Positions 46,084-56,650 of a DNA stretch of 64,000 bases are shown here, in pieces. This DNA comes from Macrosoma leucophasiata (Eukaryota; Arthropoda; Insecta; Lepidoptera; Hedylidae), in NCBI GenBank assembly GCA_036365455.1, contig JAWQUS010000004.1:7261501-7325500 (forward strand). Reading direction: 5' to 3'. The position numbers were made by a program, and so were the translations under genes. Position 1 is the stretch's first letter, and each line of letters opens with the position of its first letter. The notes beneath the pieces were generated by a model that saw nothing but the letters and a program-made list of their open reading frames with translations, did no database searches and was not told the origin of the DNA.

Positions 46084-46256
46084 TATCAATGTACGGCCCT
46101 GTAATTTCCGGCACAGAGGCATAACACCTTAGGCCTCAGGAGTGGTAACGCAGACGAATTTTGACCTTGGTCTTTGTGTGGGTGTCTATAGGCTGCAGTC
46201 ATCACTTAACATCAATGTGAACTGCAGGCTTGCTTGCCACTTCTATTACATAAAAA
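46084..46256 (+). mobile_element. SINE-A, 3' half
   Basis: 'tgtacggccctgtaatttcc', 'ccttaggcctcaggagtggt', 'aatgtgaactgcaggcttgc', ending tacataaaaata. Confidence 0.85.
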
Positions 46257-46399
46257 TAAATGCGCAGTATTCCCGTATATGTGAAGTGGCGACTACAGCT
46301 TATAAACATCTGCATAATCAAAAGTCAAATTGCAGATTCGTTGCTATTTTCCGTCCTTGAGCTCTTCTTTGTTTCGCCTTTGTGATTGAAATAACTGAT

Positions 46400-46545
46400 C
46401 CAATGTATGACCCCGTAGTAACTATCACAGAGACATAACAACGCAGATCTTAGGGTTGGTAACGCATTTGCATTTTAACCTCTGGTTTTTGTGTATATGT
46501 CTATACTTTATAGGCCGCAGTCATCACTGTAAGCTGCATACTTGT
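46400..46545 (+). mobile_element. SINE-A, diverged subtype, 3' half
   Basis: 'gtagtaactatcacagagac', 'atttgcattttaacctctgg', 'aggccgcagtcatcactgta'. Of the older 'acctctggt' subtype. Confidence 0.65.
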
Positions 46546-46589
46546 TTTTTTATATTGTAAACTTGTGTACTTAATCGCGTACTATTTTA

Positions 46590-46695
46590 ATCGAAGTATT
46601 TACCTCGACGTTTCGGCCATAATGCAACGGCCGTGGTCACGAGTAGACTGCTGCTCCATGGTGCCACTGTCTCGTAGCCGCGCCAGTTCTACGAA
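46590..46695. mobile_element. Repeat fragment ('cgacgtttcggcc')
   Basis: 'tacctcgacgtttcggccat', 'acggccgtggtcacgagtag'. Sequence of this kind recurs on several insect retroelements. Class not assigned. Confidence 0.4.
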
Positions 46696-46889
46696 CTACC
46701 CGCGGTTGTTCATCATTATTTTGATTCAATACATTTAGTACCGTTTATAATATAAAAATATGAATACAAATCGTGAAAGTTTAAAACAATTTATGCATAC
46801 TTGTTTGCCATTTACTATACATTAAAAAAAACATATAATAGTATTACCGCCTGACAGGAAATTTATGACGCTCAACACTACCATTTGGT

Positions 46890-47408
46890 GGTAGACTTCG
46901 GTCTCAGGGGTGGCAACGCATTTGTATTTAAACCTCTGGTGAGATTTTTGGTGGGAACGCGGAAAAGAGCTGTGTCGCTGCGTATATATTATTTTCGAAA
47001 TTTGTGAATAGTCGCGTTTTTACGTGTAGAAATGGTGGAATTTTTATCATAAAGCATTCGATAACGTTCGCAGGCGTAAGAAAGTGATATTATGAAGTGA
47101 AACGTGATTTCTTTATGCTGCCTCCAAAACTTCGTGAAATCTCCTAGTAAAGTCCCCATCACTTTACTGGAGCCATCTCATCATATTCCACATGAAAGCA
47201 TCCAATCATCGTCATCTTCCATATGAATATTCATTATCACAAGAAATGAAGAAAGCAATTTACTGAAGATTGGCTGTTAAGGACTTGCTACCGTGGCCGT
47301 AAAACTGTTAAAAATAAACCTCTGGTTGTTGTATAGATTTCTATAGGCTGCAGTCATCCCTTAACATCAAAGTGGGCTGCATACTTGCTTTCCATGTACT
47401 ATACATTT
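46890..47408 (+). mobile_element. Composite 1: SINE-A with a ~385 bp retroposed insert
   Basis: SINE-A reads 'ggtctcaggggtggcaacgc' then 'tttaaacctctggt'. The insert (about 46941-47315: 'gtgggaacgcggaaaagagc', 'gtgatattatgaagtgaaac', 'gtaaagtccccatcacttta') ends with an A-rich stretch. Then 'aaacctctggttgttgtata' resumes SINE-A. AACCTCTGGT is duplicated at both joints. The insert looks like a non-LTR 5' region or its derivative, without an ORF. Confidence 0.7.
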
Positions 47409-47477
47409 AAAAAATCCATATATTACCGTCTGACCGGAAAATGATGATGCTCAATGCCGTTGAAATGCCATGCCATC

Positions 47478-47594
47478 TAATGATGACTAATCTATCTGCC
47501 TCCAAATGGCATTTAGAGGCAGATAGATTAGGCATCATTAGATTAGGTAATGCGGTTGTGGCTACGCCCAATAACTGGAACTATAACAGCAGTG
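47478..47594 (-). mobile_element. SINE-A 5' fragment with 63-bp snap-back
   Basis: 'aatctatctgcctc' and 'gaggcagatagatt' pair at 47488-47533, extended by 'taatgatga/catcatta'. Then 'gattaggtaatgcggttgtg' runs as antisense SINE-A to 'taacagcagt'. Confidence 0.65.
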
Positions 47595-47870
47595 AAGTAT
47601 TTATATTGATAAATACACTACAAATAGATGTAACAATAAATATTTCAATGTGAATACAATATTTCGTTGCAACAATCCATAGCATGCGTAGGCAGATTAG
47701 AGTTATGGTGAAACTAAAATCGATACAAAATGATGACTAGGAGATAAACGTCCATATAGTAATCGAAGTCGGTCAGAATCAAATCACCAATTGGTTCTTA
47801 AATCAACGATTTGATTGTAGTAACATGCTGCAATATGTATCTTTACTTGTATGGCTCTAGTAATAATAAT

Positions 47871-48495
47871 TCTATCTGCCGCCAAATGGTAGTGCTCAGC
47901 ACTATCGTGTTCCGGTAAGATGGTAATATATATAATAATATACCCGTACCCGCAATAACTACCATAGAGACATAACAACTTAGGTCTCAGGGGTGGCAAC
48001 ACATTTGCATTTTAACCTCTGGTGGAGTTTTGGCGGGAACGCGGAAAAGAGCTGTGTCGCTGCGTGATATTATTTTCGAAATTTGTGTATAGTCGCGTTC
48101 TTATGTGTAAAAATGGTGGGATTTTTATCATAAAGCAATCGATAATTTTCACGAGTGTATGAAAGTGATATTATGAAGTGAAAAGTGATTTTTCGTATTG
48201 CCTCCAAAACTTCGTAAATACTCCTAGTAAAGTCCCCATCGCTTTACTGGAGCCATCCCATCATCTCATCACATTCCTCATGGAAGCATTTAATCATCGT
48301 CATCTTCCATATGGATATTCATTAATTTAAAGAAATGTGAAATTCAATATGTATACGACTGAGAGACTCTGTATCTATGGTCATGAATAAATTATTAAAA
48401 AAAAAATTAACCTCTGGTTTTGTGTAGATATTTATAGTTTGCAGTCATCACTTAACATCAATGTGAGCTGCATGCTTGTTTGCTACCTTCTTTAC
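47871..48495 (+). mobile_element. Composite 2: SINE-A with the same insert
   Basis: SINE-A from 'ctatctgccgccaaatggta' to 'ttttaacctctggt'. The insert ('ggcgggaacgcggaaaagag', 'gtgatattatgaagtgaaaa', 'taaagtccccatcgctttac', ending attattaaaaaaaaaa) is followed by 'ttaacctctggttttgtgta'. The insertion site is identical to composite 1. Confidence 0.75.
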
Positions 48496-48609
48496 ATCAA
48501 AAAAATCACAGAGACTAAACAACTTACGCTTCAGAAGCATCAACACATTTGTATTTATCTCCAGTTTTTGTGTAGGTGGCTGTAATATTCACGTATCTTC
48601 TGCAAATAA

Positions 48610-48900
48610 TGTTTTTATTTTTATTTTATGGAAGTGGCAAACAAACATGCAGTTTACATTGATGTTAAGTGATGACTGCAGCCTATAGACACCCACACAA
48701 AGTCCAATGTCAAAATGCAGATGCGTTACCACTCCTGAGGCCTAAGGTGTTATGCCTCTCTGCCGAAAATTACAGGGCCGTACATTTAGTACACGATAGT
48801 AGGAACACGATAGTATTATACCATTTAGCGGCAAGTATATTAGGTAATGCGGTGGTGCCTACGCCCGCGAGCTTCGTCACTGAATCTCTACCACCAGTAA
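48610..48900 (-). mobile_element. SINE-A copy, minus strand
   Basis: 'gaagtggcaaacaaacatgc', 'actcctgaggcctaaggtgt', 'gcggcaagtatattaggtaa', 'ctctaccaccagtaaaa'. The middle is rearranged (acacgatagt repeated). Confidence 0.85.
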
Positions 48901-49284
48901 AAATGGTGTAAAGAAGTGTAATATAACTGAATAAATATACGCCTCTAATACTATGGTATTATAATAAATCTTAATTTAATTTTATGGGTTAGGTTAGTCT
49001 CAGTTTACTTAGGAACATTCCTATTGAGCGGACATCGATACTTTAAGCCCAATTGAACAATTCAGCTGTCACCTTCCTAATTCCCTGCATCTAGTAAGGA
49101 ACAGATTATAAGGCTTGCTTCACGTGTGCCACAACCACACCACACTGTCGCGTGAAAGGGTGAATAAGCTGTGTATAATGGGAAAGGAAAAGGGTGTTTA
49201 ATATCGTTGCGGATGCTTGCCGTTGCTTTGTGGCAGCTAAAATCTGGATGTAGTTGCATTGCGCTCATGGTTATCTATTGTTCC

Positions 49285-49585
49285 CCGCACACTCGGCTAA
49301 AATTCCATACAAACGCTTATTCTGGTTACCTATTACATAGACATCAATGACGTGACGTGTTTACACGCGCACCCAAAAATTACATAAAACAATTGTGAAA
49401 TAAGTCGTCGCACTGACTACGTGACCAAATTAAATAAAAATAGACCGCTCCCTCGCCCGCAACTTCGCTGTTGAAGTTGTTGCTATCAAACTGCCTCTCG
49501 AGGGGGGGTTATGGGTGAAGAGGCGGAGAAATCGGGCGGGACGTCCAAGTGTTCATTTTATACGTAGTATTATTATATTATTATA
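49285..49585 (+). mobile_element. Dispersed repeat F copy
   Basis: 'aattccatacaaacgcttat', 'tacatagacatcaatgacgt', 'atcgggcgggacgtccaagt', 'tacgtagtattattatatta'. An insertion of about 100 bases relative to 10925 includes 'ccctcgcccgcaacttcgct'. Confidence 0.6.
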
Positions 49586-49604
49586 TTCTCTGCTATGGTT
49601 GCGT

Positions 49605-49830
49605 GGCTGAAATGTGGAAACATAATTTCTGCCAAAAGACGCCCACTGCTGACTTAGAGCTTATATATGCCATAATCGCCACGCTTAGCATGCAGGACGG
49701 CGATCGCAGTGGTAGTTTTATCGCAGGACGATACTGCCCACCTCATGCTATTGCATTTCCTACCGTCCTATTGGAATAGTGTAACCACCATTGTACAGTT
49801 AACTGACTGCACGAACGCGAGAATTTTCTA
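49605..49830 (+). mobile_element. Family Z repeat copy, rearranged
   Basis: 'catgcaggacggcgatcgca', 'gtggtagttttatcgcagga' and 'cattgcatttcctaccgtcc' resemble the family Z body in inverted order. Assignment is tentative. Confidence 0.4.
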
Positions 49831-49865
49831 CAACTATGAGGCCCTGGGATCCTCACGTTTACGTT

Positions 49866-50178
49866 TTAGGCTGAGAGCCATTTGCGCTAGGGGCAGCAGG
49901 CCACTATTACTATGCTGGAGTCCTGAGATCGATTCCCGGATCGAGGGTTAGCAGAACTAATGGTGTAAAATCAGATCTGTGGTTCTACTGGGATTTTTCC
50001 ATTTTCTGGAAGTTTCCCAGTACCTCGATGTTTGGTAATGTGCCCGGAGGTGTCAAAAGGCTCGTCACCTGTTACATGGGCCAAAACGTAACCGGCGAAT
50101 CGTGGGTGCCTGCATGTATGCTTGAATGCATGTATTTACCTCTGCCTACCCCTTCAGGGATTACAGGCGTGGAGTAAC
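49866..50178 (+). mobile_element. SINE-T, plus strand
   Basis: 'gcaggccactattactatgc', 'gagatcgattcccggatcga' (B box), 'ttccattttctggaagtttc', 'gtaatgtgcccggaggtgtc', ending 'ttacaggcgtggagtaacg'. The A-box region is altered (gccatttgcgctaggggc). Confidence 0.8.
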
Positions 50179-50842
50179 GTTTTACATTTATTTCGTTTTA
50201 TGTAGATGTTTATAGACTATAGTATACACAGTATTCACTTGCCATCATTGTAAAATGTATGCTTGTTTTTTTGCCACTTTCCATTAACTACGAATTACGC
50301 CCGTCCACGCGTTGTGGTACGTGTGAATCGAGCCTAATATTTAATTTCGTTCTTTGACAAAATACCTAAACAGATTTATTAAGTATCGCAATCAGATATA
50401 CGTTTCGTGGGAATTGCAATATTGATTACAATAAATTAAATTCCATTTCTCGCTAATACATTTATTGACGCCCACCATTTTAGGCTACATGGACTATATT
50501 TTAAGGTTGGTCCTATTTCAATGATTGATCGTTATATATTATTTTATACATTGCTGTCATTCGATTTGATCAAAGGGTAAAATTGAATTGTTTTATAATT
50601 AAATTAGATTTCCAATTTCATGTTTAATATTATTTATATCAAATTTAGGTTTGTGAATCTCACCCTAAGACGCGCAAGAGTAAGGCACGCACACAAACGC
50701 ATCATACATGTACACATTATCGCATTGAAACACAACAAAGCGTTACTCGCACTCGTTAATTGCCAAAGCTATATCTAATCTATCTTCCACCATGTGCTCA
50801 ACACCATCATATTTCTGATAAATGATAATGCGATGAACGCTT

Positions 50843-51155
50843 ATAATGGCAACCCATTATACGACCACTGCTGGGCACGAGTCTCTCCCTTTTTTGGGGG
50901 GAGGAATGGAGCTTACTCCACCACCCTGCTCCAATGCGGATTGGTGGAGATACGGGTTAGTGGTCAACCAGCTGACGGATGTTTTCAAACCGCCTTTCAT
51001 AAGGCTTCCGACAAGGTTTAACGACTGCTATCTATTGATGGCAACCGGGACCGACGGATTAACCTGCCCTCCGAAGCAAGGAAACGCGCATTTTTATTTG
51101 CCACTAGCGGTCACCCATCACACACCCAACATAATCTACACCAGCCGCGGGGCCA
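50843..51155 (-). mobile_element. SINE-5S, minus strand, head deleted internally
   Basis: 'aacccattatacgaccactg', 'gctccaatgcggattggtgg', 'gcttccgacaaggtttaacg' and 'gcggtcacccatcacacacc', then 'tctacaccagccgcggggcc' directly. About 45 bases spanning the A-box part of the 5S head are missing. Confidence 0.75.
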
Positions 51156-51268
51156 TTTTTTTTTTTTATTTATTTATTTTCAGGCAACAATGCTTAAAAT
51201 AAAACAGTAGGCCGATATAAAATATATACCTCAAAGACTAACATATATATTATATAACTTATAACTGT

Positions 51269-51559
51269 ACTGGTGGTAAAGCTCCAGTGACGGAGCTCGC
51301 GGGCGTAGGCACCACCGCATTACCTAATTTACTTGCCGCTAAATGGTAGTGTTCAGCACTATCGTGTTCCGGTCAGGTGGTAATGTACGGCTCTGTAATT
51401 TCCGGCACAGAGGCATAATACCTTAGACCTCAGGAGTGGTAACGCATCTGCATTTTGGCCTTGGTCTTCATGTGGGTGTCTATAGGCTGCAGTCATCACT
51501 TAACATCAATGTGAACTGCATGCTTGTTTGCCACTTCCATTACATAAAAAAAAAAAAAA
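51269..51559 (+). mobile_element. SINE-A copy, near full length with A15 tail
   Basis: 'actggtggtaaagctccagt', 'gtgttccggtcaggtggtaa', 'gcataataccttagacctca', ending attacat plus a long A-run. Among the least diverged copies. Confidence 0.9.
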
Positions 51560-51574
51560 ATAACACTAACACTA

Positions 51575-51942
51575 TTTATCACGTATTGTCGGCGACGTGA
51601 TGCGCGGCTCATCGGCAAGCAGCTGTCCCCGGATTTGCGGAACACAACTCCCTGCGGCCAGAACTCTTCCTTCAAAAAAGTCGGTAGATGTTCAGTCGGT
51701 ACTCTTACCACAAAGGAATTAAAGTTCACTTTACGGCGAGATTCCAATCGTTCGACTCTAAGCGTGAAGCTGGTCTTTATTTGGATGTAGTCCACCACCT
51801 CTTCAGCTTTTGTCGACCAATGCAATCGGGACACGTACAACGGCGTCAATGGTGTAGCTGGACGCAGCAAATGTTTCGCCCCAGTCGGCGCCGTACCACA
51901 AAGATTGCGGTTGACGGGCTTCCTCCTCTTTCTCTGCACCAT
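51575..51942 (-). pseudogene. Non-LTR retrotransposon ORF1-like fragment
   Basis: The minus-strand peptide includes LLRPATPLTPLYVSRLHWST, KAEEVVDYIQIKTSFTLRVE and VPTEHLPTFLKEEFWPQGVV. This resembles the C-terminal nucleic-acid-binding region of lepidopteran non-LTR ORF1 proteins ('PLYVSRLH..T..EEVVDYI..KT.FTLRVERL...FNSFVVRVP..HLPTF..EEFWP.GVVFR..R'). The recognisable part is about 115 residues. The reading frame then runs out into the neighbouring SINE-A tail, which is not part of it. The N-terminal part is missing. It lies antisense to the host gene. Confidence 0.7.
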
Positions 51943-52444
51943 GAACGCTTAATCTATATTTCTTACACTAATGTATAGACCTTATGATGATTGATAACGC
52001 ATGAGCATTAATCTGAAGATTTTGTTTAGTAAGCTGCAATACTTGCTCATCGTCACTACTCGTTTGCCTTCCCAAGGACTTTGAAACTCTATAGTCAATA
52101 GTAAATGAATCATGTCATATTAACTCCCTAACGAATGAACAAATTCAGAGTCGTTAATGTCACTTAGGAGCTATTTTATTGCGAGTTAGCTCCTAGCTTT
52201 CTTTTCTTAAACAAAACGTTGGGTTAAGTAAGAGATCCTTATATCGTTCTCACCAATGTGTTTTAAATTTCATATAATTGCCAGTTGTGCTTCTATTATT
52301 CTGTCACCGACGTTCCGTGATACTTAAAATTGTTATATGAATACAAGCCTTTATTGAACTCGTCGTGTTTAATAATCATGTCCCTCAACCAAGTTAACTA
52401 GCTATAATCGTTACTTAACTACAGGTAAGGATGCTAAAGTATAG

Positions 52445-52645
52445 AATTTTCTTGTACTCGTCGATGGGGACGCACTTTGGCCTTATAAAGCTGTAGTAGC
52501 TGCCCCGAAATGAAATACTGCCTCGCCTTGTTAAGCACTCCTAGATTTTTGGATGCCAACTTGGTCTAACACTCAATGTGACTCCCGAATTGCACTTCGT
52601 TCGATATGTCAACGCCCAGGATATACTCTTCTTACCAAGGCGAGC
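52445..52645 (-). pseudogene. Non-LTR reverse transcriptase fragment (decayed)
   Basis: On the minus strand: YILGVDISNEVQFGSHIE, then TKLASKNLGVLNKARQYF and ISGQLLQLYKAKVRPHREY. 'LGV.IS..VQFG.H.E.KAKLASKKLGVL.RA..YF.PGQ...LYKAQVRPH.EY' is the conserved segment after the RT fingers/palm in Jockey/CR1-clade ORF2. In-frame breaks upstream show it is dead. Confidence 0.75.
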
Positions 52646-52739
52646 GGAATGCCCTGGAACTGTGATGCTTCAATGAATGGGATTAATTAATTCTTATTAT
52701 TAATATTAGGCGTTAAATGGCAGTGTTTCTACCTCGAAG

Positions 52740-52965
52740 CAGAGAATATGTAATAATACTACGTACAGAATGGGCACTTCGACGTCCCGCCCGATTTCCC
52801 CGCCGCACCCAACCGCCTCCCTTCTTATGGGCGACGTTTGGTATTCTCTACGTGCTACGCACACAAGTGCACGTGTAAATACACGTCACTGATTGATGTC
52901 TGTGTAATAGAGACCAAATTAAGCGTTTATATGGAATTTTGGCGGAGTATCCGTGGTGTACTAGA
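52740..52965 (-). mobile_element. Dispersed repeat F, minus strand
   Basis: 'taataatactacgtacagaa', 'gggcacttcgacgtcccgcc', 'cacgtcactgattgatgtct', 'gtttatatggaattttggcg' are the reverse of 10925-11165. Confidence 0.65.
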
Positions 52966-53032
52966 GGCTAGGGGCAAAAGATTTTAGACCACATAAAAGG
53001 CAACGCATTCGGTTTTTCGATTTTTTTTAACA

Positions 53033-53187
53033 GTCAAGCGTCTTTGTATTTCTTCCAACAGAATTACACTGGCATTCAGTTCATATAGATGGTACGAAAA
53101 TATCTGTGAATAATAGATATTCTCGTACCATCTATATGAACTGAATGCCAGTGTGGTACTGTTGGCAGAAATACAAAGACGCTTGAC
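53033..53187. repeat. 155-bp near-perfect hairpin
   Basis: Left arm 53033-53105 (gtcaagcgtctttgtatttc, acactggcattcagttcata, tagatggtacga.aatatct) pairs with 53115-53187 around a 9-base loop. There are only a few mismatches and a short asymmetry near 'ttccaacag / ctgccaacag'. It belongs to no repeat recognised in this window. Confidence 0.9.
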
Positions 53188-54309
53188 ACTATACGCTCTC
53201 TGTTCCATAAAGGATTTGTCTTAAAAGTGCTCCCTAAATCTAATAACATATAGGAGTAGGATATAAACTTATATCCTCCTTCATCCTACTAGTACCATAA
53301 AAAATCCGTTGCAAATATCTGCAATGGACTTATACACAATTAATGCAGATAGCGAAGGTCTAAGCTGAACCCACACGGATGTCCTGTGCAGGCGATATTA
53401 TGAATATTTAATTGTAACCTTCGACCGCCATCAATATTTATTACAGTCCTGTTTCATGTGACAATCTCCGGACCTTCGATAAGGGCGCGTCCGCATGCAG
53501 CGTGGTTAGAGTTATACTCAAAATCACTTAAAAATTGTGGATGTTTCCTGAATTAACTACAGTTTAGTTTTATTTGACAAACTGTAACCCTCGTTAAAGA
53601 CAGAATCTATATCGTGTAAAAGATTATATTCAACATTATGATAGACCTCTTCTCTATATTGTATTCGAATCTATTTTGACAGACTTACATCACTCAAACA
53701 CCCGCGGTCCCATTCGAATTCAAGACGAAAGGTCTACATTACATAGCACTGCCGCCAAATAGCAATGGCAATTGCCACCGTATTCCGATGAAATGGAACG
53801 ATGACCGTATATAGGCCTTAAGATCTAGGACCTCTAGAGTGGAGTCTCTATAACCATCTATATTAGCATTACGTATCTGTTTTGTAATTTGGTCATTCAA
53901 TTTTAAATGCCCGAACCATCGGAGCTTGCTTTTTATCATTTTACAACAATGCTCTCATTCACACAAGCCTCTTTATTATGGTCGCGTAGTGAGCGACACA
54001 CCGCATAAAAAGCTCAGATATAAGTATGCCGAACTATTACCATAGTCTATAGAACGTATCTATTAGCTAATACCATCTAAGATCACACTAAAGATCACAT
54101 AGGAATATCGCAAATCTGTAAAATTATATCGTGATGTGATTACCATCATCCTGCTGCAATCGTCGGTTAAGTTTTTAAAAGCCTATTACACTACACGATT
54201 TATCGTGCCGGTCATCCTGGCTTTCTGGTTAGGGTGAAATCGTCCATGTGTGACTCACTCTGTCTGAATGCGAACAAAAATATACATTTATATACATATA
54301 TATATATTA

Positions 54310-54505
54310 CTAGCGGCTTCCCGGCTTCGCACGAATGCAATTTAGGTATTAACCTTATTCGTAGGTACTAACATAATATTGCAACTATAAATTGAGACGT
54401 AAGCTGTCGTATCTTTTAAGTTGGGTCAAACTGCACACGGTGTGCAAGTTTGATTAAAATCACGGACATCTTTTAAGTTGGGTCAAACTGCACACGGTGT
54501 GCAAG
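54310..54505 (-). mobile_element. CTAG-type element with a 43-bp tandem duplication
   Basis: 'ctagcggcttcccggcttcg' is a common lepidopteran CTAG end. 'tcttttaagttgggtcaaac' plus 'tgcacacggtgtgcaagttt' occurs twice (from 54413 and 54468). The inner 'tgcacacggtgtgca' is itself palindromic. Confidence 0.5.
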
Positions 54506-54511
54506 TTTCAT

Positions 54512-54811
54512 TATTTTTTTTTTTTTTTTTTATGTAATAAAAGTGGCAAACAAGCATGCAGTTCACATTGATGTTAAGTGATCACTGCAGCCTATAGACA
54601 CCCACACAATGACCAGAGATCAAAATGCAGATGCGCTGCCACTTCTGAGGCATTAGGTAATATGCCTCTGTGCCTGAAATTACAGGGCCGTACATTACCA
54701 CCTGACCGGAACACGATAGTACTGAACACTACCATTTAGCGGCAAGTATATTAGGTAATGCGGTGGTGCCTACGCCCGCGAGCTCCGTCACTGGAACTCT
54801 ACCACCAGTAA
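54512..54811 (-). mobile_element. SINE-A copy, minus strand, near full length
   Basis: T-run, 'aagtggcaaacaagcatgca', 'acagggccgtacattaccac', 'actaccatttagcggcaagt', 'actctaccaccagt'. Low divergence. Confidence 0.9.
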
Positions 54812-55256
54812 AACGCGGACAAACACCGTGACACGTAATTTATATATATTAAGAAGAAAGATATAATAGTAGACGGGCTTTTTGCATTTACTCGAGCGCA
54901 CCAAATTGGGATATGGAGGCTACTTGTTCAATATCTTCACCAAAATCTGAGCTGTTTAGTTTATTCAGGAACGTACTCTTAGGGCAACAGTTCCAAATTT
55001 AGAAAAATCGGAATTAGTCGATTGCCTTCTTTAGGGACCTTAACTTAACTCCCTATTTCTTAATAATACCCTTTCCCTGTAGATATGACCCGAGAAATCA
55101 TGAAGTGTAATTGGCTTTTACAGCAACCTGTGAAAGCTCGTAAAATGGTTATTTGCTTTTCTAAACAATAGAAATCGTAGCGTGGCGCTATTGTTCACTT
55201 GTTGCGTTCTGTATAATCCGGTCACATTCCCTTAAGTTCACTGAAATAGTACATTT

Positions 55257-55284
55257 AGGTCACTAATTTTTATTGTGATAAAGA

Positions 55285-55341
<57 letters not shown>

Positions 55342-55600
55342 CAATTGCTGTTCGTTAGTCTCGCTAAAACTCGAGAACGGCTTGACCGATTTAGCTAATT
55401 TTGGTTTTGAATGATAGGTCACTAATTTTTATTGTGATAAAGAGTTTTTAATATATCTATATATAAAAATCAATTGCTGTTCGTTAGTCTCGCTAAAACT
55501 CGAGAACGGCTTGACCGATTTAGCTAACTTTGGTTTTGAATGATTTTTGGAACTTCAGGAAAGCTTTAAAAGGTAAAAAAATATGAAGAAATTTAAGGGA
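55257..55600 (+). mobile_element. Helitron H1 5' region in tandem duplication with (TA)n expansion
   Basis: 'aggtcactaatttttattgt' to the H1 core 'tttggttttgaatga' occurs at 55257-55415 and again from 55416. In the first copy the H1 start holds about 22 TA repeats; in the second 'atatctatatataaaaatca' is short. The second copy extends to 'aagaaatttaaggga' and is truncated at its 3' end. Confidence 0.8.
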
Positions 55601-55609
55601 CACTTGTTA

Positions 55610-55878
55610 GTATTACATTTTATGTAATAAAGATGGCAAGCAGTCATGCAGTTTTCATAGATGTTAAATGATAACTGCCATCAGAGATCAAAACGAATAC
55701 GCGTTGGCACCCCTCCGACATTAATTGTTATGTGATTGTTATTACGGGGCCATACTTTACCATCTTACCGGGAGACAATATCTAGTGCTGAACATTACCA
55801 TTTGTCGGCAGATAAATTAGGTAATGCGGTGGTGCCTACACCTTCCAGCTCCAACACTGGAATTCTATCACAAGTGAA
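55610..55878 (-). mobile_element. SINE-A copy, minus strand, diverged
   Basis: 'agatggcaagcagtcatgca', 'aacattaccatttgtcggca', 'gaattctatcacaagtgaaa'. Subtype with 'cagataaattaggtaatg'. Confidence 0.8.
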
Positions 55879-55984
55879 AACACTTAAATTGTATTTTATT
55901 AGATAGTTATTTATTTTCTTAATTAGGGTTTTCTAAATTATTTGATGATTGCTGCAAAACATACCTAGTAGAAAGACGTATCGC

Positions 55985-56273
55985 ATTGACTTTTTTTTAT
56001 GTAACGGAAGTGGCAAACAATCATGCAGTTCACATTGATGTTAAGTGATGACTGCAGCCTATAGACACTTACACAAAGACGAAGGTCAAAATGCAGATGC
56101 GTTACCACTTCTGAGGCTTAAGGTGTTCAGCCCCTGTGCCGGAAATTACAGGGCTGTACATTACCACCTGACCGGAACACGATAGTCCTGAACACTACCA
56201 TTTAGCGGCAAGTATATTAGGTAATGCGGTGAATACGCCCGCGAGCTCCGTCACTGGAACTCTACCACCAGTG
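55985..56273 (-). mobile_element. SINE-A copy, minus strand
   Basis: 'gaagtggcaaacaatcatgc', 'ccggaacacgatagtcctga', 'gaactctaccaccagtgaaa'. Confidence 0.9.
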
Positions 56274-56417
56274 AAACGTGACTACACAGTATAAGAGCTA
56301 AAAGGCTAATATAGAGCAGCGACACCTTTCGTAATTTTTTCATTCACCTTGCTACTCACCTTGCTAATACATGCGTATTTTATAAATTAAAATTAAATAC
56401 TATACTATAAAATATAT

Positions 56418-56585
56418 CGCCGAACCGGTTAGTCCAGCGGGGTTCGATCCCCGTACACAAGTACAAATATTTCTATGGCCTACAGATATTTGTTTCGGGT
56501 CTGGGTGTTTGTGTATGTGCATGTGCAACGGCACCCACGACACAGGTTTATACCTACTGTGGGGCTGTGAGTGTAAGCGTACACA
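56418..56585 (+). mobile_element. Second tRNA-derived SINE
   Basis: Head 'aaccggttagtccagcgggg' with B box 'ggggttcgatccccgtac', then 'gatatttgtttcgggtctgg' and 'acggcacccacgacacaggt', shared with 3515-3630. A tRNA gene is excluded by the missing acceptor stem. Confidence 0.65.
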
Positions 56586-56650
56586 AAAAAAATACTACCT
56601 ACTGCACTATGTATACCATGCTAATAACTCGTGAGGTAGATAGACTTTTT

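Noticed and set aside
46590..46640. Hammerhead-ribozyme-like 'ccgaaacgtcg' on the minus strand
   Set aside because: The CUGAUGA core strand is absent nearby, so there is no complete ribozyme.
51490..51575. Extension of the ORF1-like frame through VIFFFFYVMEVANKHAVHIDVK
   Set aside because: This tail is the antisense translation of the neighbouring SINE-A end, not retrotransposon protein.
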